Below, piece by piece: positions 31,785 through 41,343 of a stretch of 64,000 bases of DNA. Source of the DNA: Aquipuribacter hungaricus (GTDB taxonomy: Bacteria; Actinomycetota; Actinomycetes; Actinomycetales; JBBAYJ01); NCBI RefSeq assembly GCF_042663885.1, contig NZ_JBHSXV010000001.1. One strand, written 5' to 3'. The stretch's first letter is position 1, and each line of letters begins with the position of its first letter. The position numbers and the translations under genes are program-made. Below the pieces are notes generated by a model. It searched no databases, had not been told where the DNA came from, and was given only the letters and a program-made list of their open reading frames with translations.

Positions 31785-32819
31785 GTGGCCGGCCAGCTGC
31801 CCCGCTCGCCCCGGCCCGGCGCCGTGCCCCCCGGGGGCCGGCGCGCCCGCCGCGGCGGCCGGGTCGCCGTGACCGCCCTCGGCGGGGGCCACGGCCTGTC
31901 CGCGTCGCTGCAGGCGCTGCGCCACGTCACCGACGACCTCACCGCGGTCGTCACCGTCGCCGACGACGGCGGCTCGTCCGGCCGGCTGCGCGAGGAGTTC
32001 GGCGTCCTGCCCCCGGGGGACCTGCGGATGGCGCTGTCGGCGCTGTGCGACGACTCCGGCTGGGGCCACCTGTGGCGCGACGTGCTCCAGCACCGCTTCG
32101 CCGGGGACGGCCCGCTCGCCGGGCACCCGCTGGGCAACCTGCTCATCGTCGCCCTGTGGCAGCTGCTCGAGGACCCCTCCGACGGGCTGCGGATGGTGGG
32201 GGAGCTGCTCGGCGCCCAGGGGCGGGTCCTGCCGATGTCGGACGACCCGCTGCGGATCGAGGCCGACGTCGTCGACCCCGCCGACGGTACCCGCTCGCTC
32301 GTCGTCGGTCAGGGGCACGTCGCCACCACGACGCACCGCGTGGAGACGGTCCGGCTGGTGCCGGAGCGCCCCCGGGCCAACCCCGAGGCGGTGGCCGCCG
32401 TGCTCGACGCCGACTGGGTCGTCCTCGGCCCCGGCTCGTGGTTCACCTCGGTCTGCCCGCACCTGCTCGTGCCCGACCTCGCCGAGGCCCTGCAGAGCAC
32501 GGCCGCCCGCCGCTGCGTCACCCTCAACCTCGAGGCCGGCGGCACGGAGACCGTCGGCTACCGCTGCGAGCAGATGCTCGAGGTGCTCGGCGACCTGGCC
32601 CCGCAGCTCACCCTCGACGCGGTCGTCGTCGACCCCTCCGCGGTGGACGACCTGCCCGCCCTCCGGGCCACCGCGGCCCGCTTCGGCGCGGGCCTGCACG
32701 TGCGCGAGGTGTGCGAGGTGGTCGACGGCCGCACCACCGCGCGGCACTCGCCGCTGCGCCTCGCGGCGGCCTACGCGGACGTGTTCGCCGGGCGCCCGGC
32801 GGACGCGCGTCGGAACTAG
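31785..32819 (+). CDS. glmR: Gluconeogenesis/cell-wall factor GlmR (YvcK, CofD-like)
   Basis: A 344-residue CofD-like protein that binds UDP-sugars and, in Bacillus, adjusts carbon flow into peptidoglycan precursors. The core begins VTALGGGHGLSASLQALRH and continues with VVTVADDGGSSGRLREEFGV, PPGDLRMALSAL and HPLGNLLIVAL. The annotated GTG directly follows the rapZ TAG. It gives a 28-residue Arg/Pro-rich extension; the GTG at 31869 would start at the conserved core but has no ribosome-binding site, so the start is uncertain. Confidence 0.92.
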   Translation: MAGQLPRSPRPGAVPPGGRRARRGGRVAVTALGGGHGLSASLQALRHVTDDLTAVVTVADDGGSSGRLREEFGVLPPGDLRMALSALCDDSGWGHLWRDVLQHRFAGDGPLAGHPLGNLLIVALWQLLEDPSDGLRMVGELLGAQGRVLPMSDDPLRIEADVVDPADGTRSLVVGQGHVATTTHRVETVRLVPERPRANPEAVAAVLDADWVVLGPGSWFTSVCPHLLVPDLAEALQSTAARRCVTLNLEAGGTETVGYRCEQMLEVLGDLAPQLTLDAVVVDPSAVDDLPALRATAARFGAGLHVREVCEVVDGRTTARHSPLRLAAAYADVFAGRPADARRN

Positions 32820-32845
32820 CCCGCATCGTTTGGCAGGATGGCGGC

Positions 32846-33826
32846 ATGGCGCTCACGGCATCGGTCAAGGACGAGCTGAGCCGGCTGCCCGTCACGCGCG
32901 TCTGCTGCCGGAAGGCCGAGGTCACGGCCACCCTGCGCTTCTCCAACGCCCTGCACATCGTCGCCGGCCGGGTTGTCGTGGAGGCCGAGCTCGACACCGC
33001 GCAGGCCGCACGGCGGCTCCGGCGCGAGATCGGCGAGGTGTACGGCCACCCCAGCGAGCTGCTCGTGCTCCAGCCCGGCGGGCTGCGCCGGGCCACCCGG
33101 TACGTCGTGCGGGTGAGCCGCGAGGGCGAGACCCTCGCCCGCCAGACCGGGCTGCTGGACCCGCGCAGCCGGCCGGTCCGCGGCATGCCGCCCCAGGTCG
33201 TCGGCGGGTCCGTCTGCGACGCCGAGGCCGCCTGGCGCGGGGCGTTCCTCGCCCACGGCTCGCTCACCGAGCCCGGCCGCTCCAGCTCCCTGGAGGTCAC
33301 CGCGCCCGGCCCCGAGGCCGCCCTCGCCCTCGTCGGCGCCGGCCGCCGGCTCGGCATCCAGGCCAAGGCCCGCGAGGTCCGCGGCGTCGACCGGGTCGTC
33401 GTCCGCGACGCCGAGGCGATCAGCGCCCTGCTCACCCGCCTCGGTGCCCACGACGCCGTCATGGTGTGGGAGGAGCGCAGGATGCGGCGCGAGGTCCGCG
33501 CCACCGCCAACCGCCTGGCCAACTTCGACGACGCCAACCTGCGCCGCTCGGCCAGGGCGGCCGTGGCCGCCGGCTCGCGCGTGGAGCGGGCGCTGGAGCT
33601 GCTCGGCGAGGACGTCCCCGAGCACCTGCGCGAGGCCGGCCACCTGCGCCTGGCCCACAAGCAGGCCAGCCTCGAGGAGCTCGGCCAGCTCGCCGACCCG
33701 CCCATGACCAAGGACGCCGTCGCCGGGCGTATCCGCCGCCTGCTCGCCCTGGCGGACAAGAAGGCCGAGGACCTCGGGGTCCCCGGGACCGACGCCAACC
33801 TCACCCCGGACATGCTCGAGGTCTGA
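32846..33826 (+). CDS. whiA: Sporulation/cell-division regulator WhiA
   Basis: A 326-residue DNA-binding protein with a LAGLIDADG-like N-terminal half (ASVKDELSRLPVTRVCCRKA, WRGAFLAHGSLTEPG) and a C-terminal helix-turn-helix (ASLEELGQLADPPMTKDAVA). In Streptomyces it works with WhiB to start sporulation septation; in non-sporulating actinobacteria it is linked to division and growth. The ATG lies 6 bases behind CAGGAT, a -10-like box, and lacks a ribosome-binding site, so it may have its own leaderless transcript within the rapZ-glmR-whiA group. Confidence 0.96.
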   Translation: MALTASVKDELSRLPVTRVCCRKAEVTATLRFSNALHIVAGRVVVEAELDTAQAARRLRREIGEVYGHPSELLVLQPGGLRRATRYVVRVSREGETLARQTGLLDPRSRPVRGMPPQVVGGSVCDAEAAWRGAFLAHGSLTEPGRSSSLEVTAPGPEAALALVGAGRRLGIQAKAREVRGVDRVVVRDAEAISALLTRLGAHDAVMVWEERRMRREVRATANRLANFDDANLRRSARAAVAAGSRVERALELLGEDVPEHLREAGHLRLAHKQASLEELGQLADPPMTKDAVAGRIRRLLALADKKAEDLGVPGTDANLTPDMLEV

Positions 33827-33832
33827 GGGCCG

Positions 33833-33855
33833 GACCACCGGGTACGCCGGTGGTC
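33833..33855 (+). terminator. whiA terminator hairpin
   Basis: GACCACCGG (33833-33841) pairs with CCGGTGGTC (33847-33855) around a 5-base loop, starting 7 bases behind the whiA stop and just before the gap promoter. Confidence 0.7.
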
Positions 33856-33865
33856 GACGCGCTTG

Positions 33866-33871
33866 TAGGGT
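33866..33871 (+). promoter_or_regulatory. Probable -10 box of the gap-pgk transcript
   Basis: TAGGGT lies 94 bases before the gap start and directly behind the whiA terminator. It would give a leader of about 88 bases. No convincing -35 box was found. Confidence 0.45.
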
Positions 33872-33965
33872 CGTCGTCGGTGTGACGAGGACGACACTCC
33901 TGCTCATGGACAGCTCGCCCCCGGCAGCCCCGCCGGGTGCGGAACACCGACAGTGGAGGAACGAC

Positions 33966-34961
<996 letters not shown>

Positions 34962-34969
34962 GGCGCGAC

Positions 34970-36193
34970 GTGCAGGACGTCGACCAGCTCGGCCGGTCGC
35001 TCGGTGGCTTCTCCGGCCGCCGGGTGCTCGTCCGCAGCGACCTCAACGTGCCGCTGGACAGCTCCGGCGGCTCGCCGGTCATCACCGACGACGGGCGCGT
35101 CCGCGCCTCGGTGCCGACCATCCGCCAGCTGTCCGAGGCCGGAGCCGTCGTGGTCGTCTGCGCGCACCTGGGCCGTCCCAAGGGCGCCCCGGAGGCGAGG
35201 TACTCCCTCGCCCCCGTGGCCGCCCGGCTCCGGGAGCTGCTCGGCCGCGAGGTCACCTTCGTCACCACCACGGTGGGCCCGGAGGCCGAGCTGGCCGTCG
35301 CGTCCGCCTCGCCCGGTGACGTCGTCCTGCTGGAGAACCTGCGCTTCGACGCGCGGGAGACCAGCAAGGACGACGCCGAGCGCGGCGCCTTCGCCGACCA
35401 GCTCGCCGCCCTCGCCGACGCGTTCGTCTCCGACGGCTTCGGGGTCGTCCACCGCAAGCAGGCCTCGGTCTACGACGTCGCGCAGAAGCTGCCGCACGCC
35501 GTCGGCGGCCTCGTCCTGCGCGAGGTCGAGGTGCTCCGGCGCCTCACCGACGACGTCGAGCGGCCGTACGCGGTCGTCCTCGGCGGCGCCAAGGTGTCCG
35601 ACAAGCTCGCCGTCATCGAGAACCTGCTCGGCACCGCCGACCGGATCCTCGTCGGCGGCGGCATGGTGTTCACCTTCCTCGCGGCCCAGGGCCACGAGGT
35701 CGGGAACAGCCTGCTCGAGGCCGACCAGGTCGAGACCGTCAAGGGCTACCTGGCCACGGCGGAGGAGCGCGGCGTGACCGTCGTGCTCCCCAGCGACATC
35801 GTCGCGGCGACGGCCTTCGCGGCCGACGCCGAGCACGACGTCGTCGCCGCCGACGCCATCCCCGCCGACCGGATCGGGCTGGACATCGGCCCCGACGCCG
35901 CGGCGGAGTTCTCCGCGGCGCTGTCGGACTGCCGGACGGTGTTCTGGAACGGGCCCATGGGCGTGTTCGAGATGGAGCCGTTCAGCCACGGCACCCGCGC
36001 CGTCGCCACGTCGCTCGCGGCGCTCGAGGGCCTGGGTGCCCTCGGTGTCGTCGGCGGCGGGGACACCGCGGCCGCGGTCCGCGCGCTCGGCTTCTCCGAC
36101 GACGACTTCGGCCACGTGTCGACCGGCGGCGGCGCGAGCCTGGAGTACCTCGAGGGCAAGCAGCTCCCCGGGCTCGCCGTCCTGCAGGACTGA
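34970..36193 (+). CDS. pgk: Phosphoglycerate kinase
   Basis: Glycolytic kinase (407 residues) that makes ATP from 1,3-bisphosphoglycerate. Landmarks are VLVRSDLNVPLD, CAHLGRPKG, VVLGGAKVSDKLAVIENLL, and the nucleotide-binding VVGGGDTAAAVRAL near the C-terminus. The GTG start lies 8 bases behind the gap stop with TGAGG overlapping that stop, so gap and pgk are one transcript. A strong hairpin follows. Confidence 0.98.
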   Translation: MQDVDQLGRSLGGFSGRRVLVRSDLNVPLDSSGGSPVITDDGRVRASVPTIRQLSEAGAVVVVCAHLGRPKGAPEARYSLAPVAARLRELLGREVTFVTTTVGPEAELAVASASPGDVVLLENLRFDARETSKDDAERGAFADQLAALADAFVSDGFGVVHRKQASVYDVAQKLPHAVGGLVLREVEVLRRLTDDVERPYAVVLGGAKVSDKLAVIENLLGTADRILVGGGMVFTFLAAQGHEVGNSLLEADQVETVKGYLATAEERGVTVVLPSDIVAATAFAADAEHDVVAADAIPADRIGLDIGPDAAAEFSAALSDCRTVFWNGPMGVFEMEPFSHGTRAVATSLAALEGLGALGVVGGGDTAAAVRALGFSDDDFGHVSTGGGASLEYLEGKQLPGLAVLQD

Positions 36194-36209
36194 CGGCAGC
36201 CCTCCCCGC

Positions 36210-36254
36210 GCACGACGACGGCCCGGCGGCCCCGCCCCCGGGCCGTCGTCGTGC
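36210..36254 (+). terminator. pgk terminator hairpin
   Basis: A perfect 17-base-pair stem (36210-36226 with 36238-36254) and an 11-base loop lie between pgk and tpiA. Its arm contains the ACGACGGCCCG sequence also used behind rpsA. It implies that tpiA is read at lower level or from its own promoter. Confidence 0.85.
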
Positions 36255-36294
36255 CCGCGGTCCCGCACCACCCGACATCCCCGACAGGAGCAGC

Positions 36295-37086
36295 ATGGCG
36301 ACCCGCACCCCCCTCATGGCCGGCAACTGGAAGATGAACCTCGACCACCTCGAGGCGACCCACCTGGTCCAGAAGCTGTCGTGGCTGCTGCGCGACGCCG
36401 GCCACGACGCCGCCTCCGTCGAGGTGGCCGTCCTGCCCGCGTTCACCGCGCTGCGCAGCGTGCAGACCCTCGTCGAGGCCGACGACCTCCCTGTCCGCAC
36501 CGGCGGGCAGGACATCTCCGCCCACGACTCCGGGGCGCGCACCGGCGAGGTCTCCGGCGCCATGCTGGCCCGCCTCGGCTGCACCTACGCCTGCGTCGGG
36601 CACAGCGAGCGTCGTGAGTACCACGGCGAGGACGACGCGACCGTGGCCGCCAAGGCCGCCGCCGCGCACCGCCACGGCCTGGTGCCGATCGTGTGCGTCG
36701 GCGAGCCCCAGGAGGTCCGCGAGGCCTCCGAGCACGTCGCCTACACCCTCGCCCAGCTCGACGGCTCCCTCGCCGGCCTGGGCGGCGAGCAGGTCGCCGC
36801 CACGGTCGTCGCCTACGAGCCCGTCTGGGCCATCGGGACCGGCCTCACCTGCGGTGCCGACGACGCGCAGGAGGTGTGCGGCGCGATCCGCGCGCGCCTG
36901 GCCGAGACCCACGGCGACGCCGTCGCCGCGCAGGTCCGCGTGCTGTACGGCGGCTCGGTCAAGCCGTCGAACGTCGCCGGCATCATGGCGAAGCCCGACA
37001 TCGACGGCGCGCTCGTCGGGGGCGCCTCGCTGGCCGCCGAGGACTTCGCCGGCATCGTGAGGTTCCGGGAGCACCCGACCGCGTGA
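36295..37086 (+). CDS. tpiA: Triose-phosphate isomerase
   Basis: A 263-residue TIM-barrel enzyme that interconverts dihydroxyacetone phosphate and glyceraldehyde-3-phosphate. All catalytic elements are present: Lys in LMAGNWKMN, His in CVGHSERREYHGE, Glu in VAYEPVWAIGTGLT, and the phosphate loop VLYGGSVKPSNV. ATG with ACAGGAG 5 bases upstream. Confidence 0.98.
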   Translation: MATRTPLMAGNWKMNLDHLEATHLVQKLSWLLRDAGHDAASVEVAVLPAFTALRSVQTLVEADDLPVRTGGQDISAHDSGARTGEVSGAMLARLGCTYACVGHSERREYHGEDDATVAAKAAAAHRHGLVPIVCVGEPQEVREASEHVAYTLAQLDGSLAGLGGEQVAATVVAYEPVWAIGTGLTCGADDAQEVCGAIRARLAETHGDAVAAQVRVLYGGSVKPSNVAGIMAKPDIDGALVGGASLAAEDFAGIVRFREHPTA

Positions 37087-37179
37087 CGTATCCTCGCGGG
37101 TGCGGGTCGTCGACCCGTCCGCGGCCCCACCGTGGTCCCGGCAGGCCGGAGACCACCGACGACGGAGACAGAACCGACC

Positions 37180-37428
37180 GTGACTGACGTCCTCACGATC
37201 GTCCTCCAGGTGATCCTGGCCGTGACGAGCCTGATCCTCATCCTGCTCATCCTGCTCCACAAGGGACGGGGCGGCGGGCTGTCGGACATGTTCGGCGGCG
37301 GCGCCTCGGGCGGCATGGGCGGGGCCAGCATCGCCGAGCGGAACCTCGACCGGCTGACCATCTCGGTCGGCCTGGTGTGGGCCGTCGTCATCGTGCTCCT
37401 CAACCTGCTCACCCGCTTCGACATCTGA
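37180..37428 (+). CDS. secG: Preprotein translocase subunit SecG
   Basis: Small membrane subunit of the SecYEG channel (82 residues). Two membrane helices flank a Gly-rich loop: ILAVTSLILILLILLHKG, then GGGLSDMFGGGASGG, then VGLVWAVVIVLLNLL. The GTG at 37180 gives the standard N-terminus; a GGAG sequence lies 12 bases upstream, rather far. A TATCCT box at 37089-37094, at the tpiA stop, may be a separate promoter. The order tpiA-secG is conserved in actinobacteria. Confidence 0.95.
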   Translation: MTDVLTIVLQVILAVTSLILILLILLHKGRGGGLSDMFGGGASGGMGGASIAERNLDRLTISVGLVWAVVIVLLNLLTRFDI

Positions 37429-37432
37429 GGCG

Positions 37433-37454
37433 GGGGCCGCCGTCCGGCGGCCCC
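37433..37454 (+). terminator. secG terminator hairpin
   Basis: GGGGCCGCC (37433-37441) pairs with GGCGGCCCC (37446-37454) around a 4-base loop, starting 4 bases behind the secG stop. Confidence 0.7.
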
Positions 37455-37573
37455 GGCACGACGCGGCCCAGGGCCCGGCGCGGCACCCCCGCGACCACGG
37501 CCGGGCACGGACCCCCGCACCCCCGCCGCCCCCGCGCGGCACAGCGACCAGCACAGACACACGGAGGAACCAC

Positions 37574-37924
37574 ATGGCAGGCGGCAGCGCGATCCGCGGC
37601 AGCAGGGTCGGGGCAGGCCCGATGGGCGAGGCGGAGCGCGGCGACGCGGCCCCCCGGGTCAACGTCACGTACTACTGCGCGAACGGCCACACCGTGCGCC
37701 CGTCCTTCGCCGAGGAGAGCGGGAGCGAGGTGCCGGAGCAGTGGGACTGCCCGCGCTGCGGCTTCCCCGCCGGCCGCGACCCGGAGAACCCGCCGGCGCC
37801 GCACAAGGTCGAGCCCTACAAGACCCACCTGGCCTACGTGAAGGAGCGGCGCTCCGACGCCGACGGCGCGGCCATCCTCGACGAGGCCCTCACCCGGCTG
37901 CGCGAGCGCAAGATCATCGTCTGA
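37574..37924 (+). CDS. rbpA: RNA polymerase-binding protein RbpA
   Basis: Actinobacteria-specific transcription activator (116 residues) that binds RNA polymerase and the principal sigma factor and stabilises open complexes. The core zinc-type fold has YYCANGHTVRPSFAEE and WDCPRCGFPAGRDP; the C-terminal sigma-interaction helix is PYKTHLAYVKERRSDADG. ATG with ACGGAGGA 5 bases upstream. RbpA dependence fits the many promoters here that have a clear -10 but no -35 box. Confidence 0.97.
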   Translation: MAGGSAIRGSRVGAGPMGEAERGDAAPRVNVTYYCANGHTVRPSFAEESGSEVPEQWDCPRCGFPAGRDPENPPAPHKVEPYKTHLAYVKERRSDADGAAILDEALTRLRERKIIV

Positions 37925-37939
37925 CGGCACGCCCGTCGT

Positions 37940-37978
37940 CAGAGAGGCCCCCGGTGCGCGTGCACGGGGGCCTCTCTG
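37940..37978. terminator. Terminator between rbpA and pgl
   Basis: CAGAGAGGCCCCCG (37940-37953) pairs perfectly with CGGGGGCCTCTCTG (37965-37978) around an 11-base loop, between convergent genes. A T-containing tail follows on the rbpA side. Confidence 0.9.
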
Positions 37979-38035
37979 TCTGTCGTGGCGGCGCCGCCCT
38001 CCGCTGACGCAGACGTGACCGGGGGCCGCCGTGCC

Positions 38036-38818
38036 TCAGGGCGAGGCGGGCCGGGCGAGGCCGCCGGGCAGGCGGGAGGCCGCCGCCCGGTCGAGCAGCC
38101 ACAGCGTGCGGCGCGAGCCGTAGGCGCCGGCGGCCGGCACCTGCCGCTCGCCGGCGCCGCCGAGCGCCATCGCCGCGACCGCGGCCTTGTCCTCGCCGGC
38201 GACCGGGAACCACACCTCGGTGGCGGCCCGCAGCGCGGCGAAGGTCAGGCTCACCCGCTCCGGCGGCGGCTTGGGCGCCCCGCGGACCCCGGTGACGGTG
38301 CCCGTGGCGTGCAGACCGGGGTGCTCGGGGAACAGCGAGGCGACATGCCCGTCGGGGCCCATGCCGAGGACGGCCACGTCGAAGCGCGGCACCTCGAGCC
38401 GGTCGCCCGGGCGGCGGTGGCGCCGCAGCTCCTCGGCGTACGCGGCCGCGGCCTCCTCGGGCGTTCCGCCGTGCGGCGACCCGGCCGGCGCGACACCGTG
38501 CAGGTGCGCGGGGTCGACGTCGACGTGGTCGAGCAGGGCCGCCCGCGCCTTGGTCTCGTTCCGCTCGGGGTCGCCGTCGGGCAGGTGCCGCTCGTCGCCG
38601 AACCACACGTGCAGCCGCGACCAGTCGACCGCGGCCCGGGCGGGGGAGCGGCGCAGCTCCTCGAGCATACCGATCCCGGTCGTGCCGCCGGTGAGGACGA
38701 CGTGCGGCACGGCGCCGGAGGACTGCAGGTCCGTCACCGTGGTGACGAAGCGCGCCGCCGCGGCCGCGACGAGCGTCGCGGTGTCGCCGTGGACGACGAC
38801 CGAGACGGGGGCGCTCAC
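38036..38818 (-). CDS. pgl: 6-phosphogluconolactonase
   Basis: Second enzyme of the oxidative pentose-phosphate pathway (260 residues, SolA/DevB type). It hydrolyses 6-phosphogluconolactone made by Zwf. Landmarks are VVLTGGTTGIGMLEEL, VWFGDERHLPDGDPERN and VAVLGMGPDGHVASLFPEHP. The GTG start lies 19 bases behind the opcA stop and has no clear ribosome-binding site; it is placed by homology. Last gene of the tal-pgi-zwf-opcA-pgl operon. Confidence 0.95.
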   Translation of the reverse strand: MSAPVSVVVHGDTATLVAAAAARFVTTVTDLQSSGAVPHVVLTGGTTGIGMLEELRRSPARAAVDWSRLHVWFGDERHLPDGDPERNETKARAALLDHVDVDPAHLHGVAPAGSPHGGTPEEAAAAYAEELRRHRRPGDRLEVPRFDVAVLGMGPDGHVASLFPEHPGLHATGTVTGVRGAPKPPPERVSLTFAALRAATEVWFPVAGEDKAAVAAMALGGAGERQVPAAGAYGSRRTLWLLDRAAASRLPGGLARPASP

Positions 38819-38837
38819 GGCGCCACCGCGCGAGCGC

Positions 38838-39767
38838 TCATGCCGCGGCCCCCGCGGGGCCCTCGTGGTCCAGCAGCGAGCGGACGACCTCGGAGTACGT
38901 GACGTCCGGGTCGAGCCGGCGCAGCTCCTCGGCCAGGCACTCCGCCACCGAGCGCCGGGGCAGCCCGAGCCGGTGGTCGGGCTCGCCGGGCTGGCTGAGG
39001 ACGGCCTGCGCCCCCTCCGGCCGGGACAGGACGATCCGGCCGGCGTCGCGGACGAGCTCGACGGAGTGCATGCCGTGCTCCCCGGCGACCTCGCGCTCGA
39101 CGGGGCAGTCGAGCCGGGCGTGCAGCCAGGCCGCGAGCAGGTCGGTGCTCGGGCTGTCCGCGGCACCCCGCACGACGGCGGACGTGACCGGCTGCTGGGG
39201 CGGCAGGTCGAGCGCCGCCGCGAGCAGCGCCCGCCAGCGCGTCGTCCGGGTCCACGCCATGTCGGTGTCGCCGTCGGTGTGGTGGCGCGAGCGGGTGCGC
39301 AGCGCGCCCTGGGGGTCGTCGCAGCCGGCCGCGTCGGTGATCCGGCGCTGGGCGAGCCGGCCGATCGGGTCCTCCGAGATGTCGTCGGGGGCCTGGCCGG
39401 GCCACCAGGCGACGATCGGCGCGTCGGGCAGCAGCAGGGGGACGACCACGGACGCGCCCTGGTCGGACAGCTCGCCTGCCAGGCGCAGCACGACGATCTC
39501 GCCCGCGCCGGCGTCCCCGCCGACGCGGATCTGGGCGTCGAGGCCCGTGTCGCCCGACGCGTCCTCCGACACCACGACGAGCACCCGCATCGGGTGCTCC
39601 CGGCTGGCGTCGGTGGCCGCGGCGATCGCGTCCTCGGCGCCCGCGGACGGGGTGAGGACGACGAGGGTGAGGACGCGCCCGAGCGCGACCGCCCCGCCGC
39701 TGGCGCGCAGGTCGACGAGGCTGCGGTTGATCTTCGAGGTGGTGGTCGCGGGGAGGTCGAGGATCAT
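38838..39767 (-). CDS. opcA: Glucose-6-phosphate dehydrogenase assembly protein OpcA
   Basis: A 309-residue partner needed for full activity or redox control of glucose-6-phosphate dehydrogenase in cyanobacteria and actinobacteria. Conserved segments are VVVPLLLPDAPIVAWWPG, EDPIGRLAQRRITDA and HHTDGDTDMAWTRTTRWRAL. ATG with AGGAG 7 bases upstream. It always neighbours zwf, as here (31-base gap). Confidence 0.95.
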   Translation of the reverse strand: MILDLPATTTSKINRSLVDLRASGGAVALGRVLTLVVLTPSAGAEDAIAAATDASREHPMRVLVVVSEDASGDTGLDAQIRVGGDAGAGEIVVLRLAGELSDQGASVVVPLLLPDAPIVAWWPGQAPDDISEDPIGRLAQRRITDAAGCDDPQGALRTRSRHHTDGDTDMAWTRTTRWRALLAAALDLPPQQPVTSAVVRGAADSPSTDLLAAWLHARLDCPVEREVAGEHGMHSVELVRDAGRIVLSRPEGAQAVLSQPGEPDHRLGLPRRSVAECLAEELRRLDPDVTYSEVVRSLLDHEGPAGAAA

Positions 39768-39798
39768 CGTCGGCTCCTGCCGGTCGTCGGGGCGGCGC

Positions 39799-41343
39799 TC
39801 ACGGCAGCCGCCAGGTCCGGCCGTCGCGCGCCATCATCTCGTCGGCGCCCGCCGGTCCCCAGGTGCCGGAGTCGTACTGCTCGGGCTGCCCCTGCGTGGC
39901 CCAGAACTCCTCGATCGGGTCGAGGATCTTCCACGACAGCTCCACCTCGGCGTGCCGCGGGAACAGCGGCGGGTCGCCGAGCAGGACGTCGAGGATGAGC
40001 CGCTCGTAGGCCTCGGGGGACGACTCGGTGAAGGAGTGGCCGTACCCGAAGTCCATCGTCACGTCCCGGACCTCCATGGCGGTGCCGGGCACCTTGGAGC
40101 CGAACCGCAGGGTGACGCCCTCGTCGGGCTGGACCCGGATGACGATGGCGTTCTTGCCCAGGCCGCCGGCCGCGGACTGCTCGAACGGCAGGTGCGGCGC
40201 CGGCTTGAAGACGACGGCGATCTCCGTCACCCGCCGGCCGAGGCGCTTGCCCGCCCGCAGGTAGAACGGCACGCCCGCCCAGCGCCGGGTGTCGACGTCC
40301 AGACGGATCGCGGCGTAGGTCTCCGTGGTGGAGTCGGCGGGGATGCCGTCCTCCTCCAGGAACGCCCGGACCTTGCTGCCGCCCTGCCAGCCGGCGGCGT
40401 ACTGCCCCCGGGCGGTCGCGGTGGACAGGTCGGCGGGCAGCCGGACGGCGGAGAGGATCTTCTCCTTCTCGTTGCGCAGGTCGTGCGCGGCGAACGAGAC
40501 GGGCTCCTCCATCGCCGTGAGCGCGAAGAGCTGCAGCAGGTGGTTCTGGATGACGTCGCGCGCCGCGCCGATGCCGTCGTAGTAGCCGGCCCGGCTGCCG
40601 ATCCCGATGTCCTCGGCCATGGTGATCTGGACGTGGTCGACGTAGTTGCCGTTCCACACCGGCTCGAACAGCTGGTTGGCGAAGCGGAGCGCCAGCAGGT
40701 TCTGGACGGTCTCCTTGCCGAGGTAGTGGTCGATCCGGAAGACGGAGTCCGGCGGGAAGACCTGCTCGACGACCTCGTTGAGCTCGCGGGCGCTGGCCAG
40801 GTCGTGGCCGAAGGGCTTCTCCACGACCACGCGGCGCCAGGCGTCCGCCTCGGAGTCCGACAGCCCGCTGCGGGCGAGCTGCTTGACCACCACGGGGAAC
40901 GAGCTGGGCGGGACGGACAGGTAGAACGCGTGGTTGCCGCGGGTGCCGCGGTGCTCGTCGAGCTCCTTGACGGTGCGGGCGAGCTCGTCGAACGCCTCGT
41001 CGTCGTCGAAGGTGCCCTGGACGAAGCGGATGCCGTCGGCCAGCTGCTGCCAGACCTCCTCGGCGAACGGCGTGCGGGCGTTCTCCTCGACCGCGTCGTG
41101 GACGACCTTGGCGAAGTCCTGCCGGTCCCAGTCGCGGCGGGCGAAGCCGACGAGCGCGAAGCCCGGCGGCAGCAGCCCGCGCTGCATGAGGTCGTACACG
41201 GCCGGCATGAGCTTGCGCTTGGCCAGGTCGCCGGTGACGCCGAACATCACGAGGCTGCCGGGCCCGGCGATCCGGGAGAGCCGGCGGTCGCGCGGGTCGC
41301 GCAGCGGGTTGTCGTCGGAGCCGAGCGCCCCGGTCAGGCTCAC
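39799..41343 (-). CDS. zwf: Glucose-6-phosphate 1-dehydrogenase
   Basis: First enzyme of the oxidative pentose-phosphate pathway and a main NADPH source (514 residues). The coenzyme site is MFGVTGDLAKRKLMPAVYDL; the substrate-binding motif RIDHYLGKETVQNLLALRFA contains the catalytic His-Tyr; VVVEKPFGHDLASA is also intact. The GTG overlaps the pgi stop by four bases (GTGA, 41340-41343) and has only a weak ribosome-binding site, so it probably depends on translational coupling. Confidence 0.97.
   Translation of the reverse strand: MSLTGALGSDDNPLRDPRDRRLSRIAGPGSLVMFGVTGDLAKRKLMPAVYDLMQRGLLPPGFALVGFARRDWDRQDFAKVVHDAVEENARTPFAEEVWQQLADGIRFVQGTFDDDEAFDELARTVKELDEHRGTRGNHAFYLSVPPSSFPVVVKQLARSGLSDSEADAWRRVVVEKPFGHDLASARELNEVVEQVFPPDSVFRIDHYLGKETVQNLLALRFANQLFEPVWNGNYVDHVQITMAEDIGIGSRAGYYDGIGAARDVIQNHLLQLFALTAMEEPVSFAAHDLRNEKEKILSAVRLPADLSTATARGQYAAGWQGGSKVRAFLEEDGIPADSTTETYAAIRLDVDTRRWAGVPFYLRAGKRLGRRVTEIAVVFKPAPHLPFEQSAAGGLGKNAIVIRVQPDEGVTLRFGSKVPGTAMEVRDVTMDFGYGHSFTESSPEAYERLILDVLLGDPPLFPRHAEVELSWKILDPIEEFWATQGQPEQYDSGTWGPAGADEMMARDGRTWRLP

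Noticed and set aside
33882..33965. Upstream in-frame GTG as the gap start
   Set aside because: It would add 28 residues of non-conserved sequence; the GTG at 33966 has GGAGGA 5 bases upstream and the standard GAPDH N-terminus.
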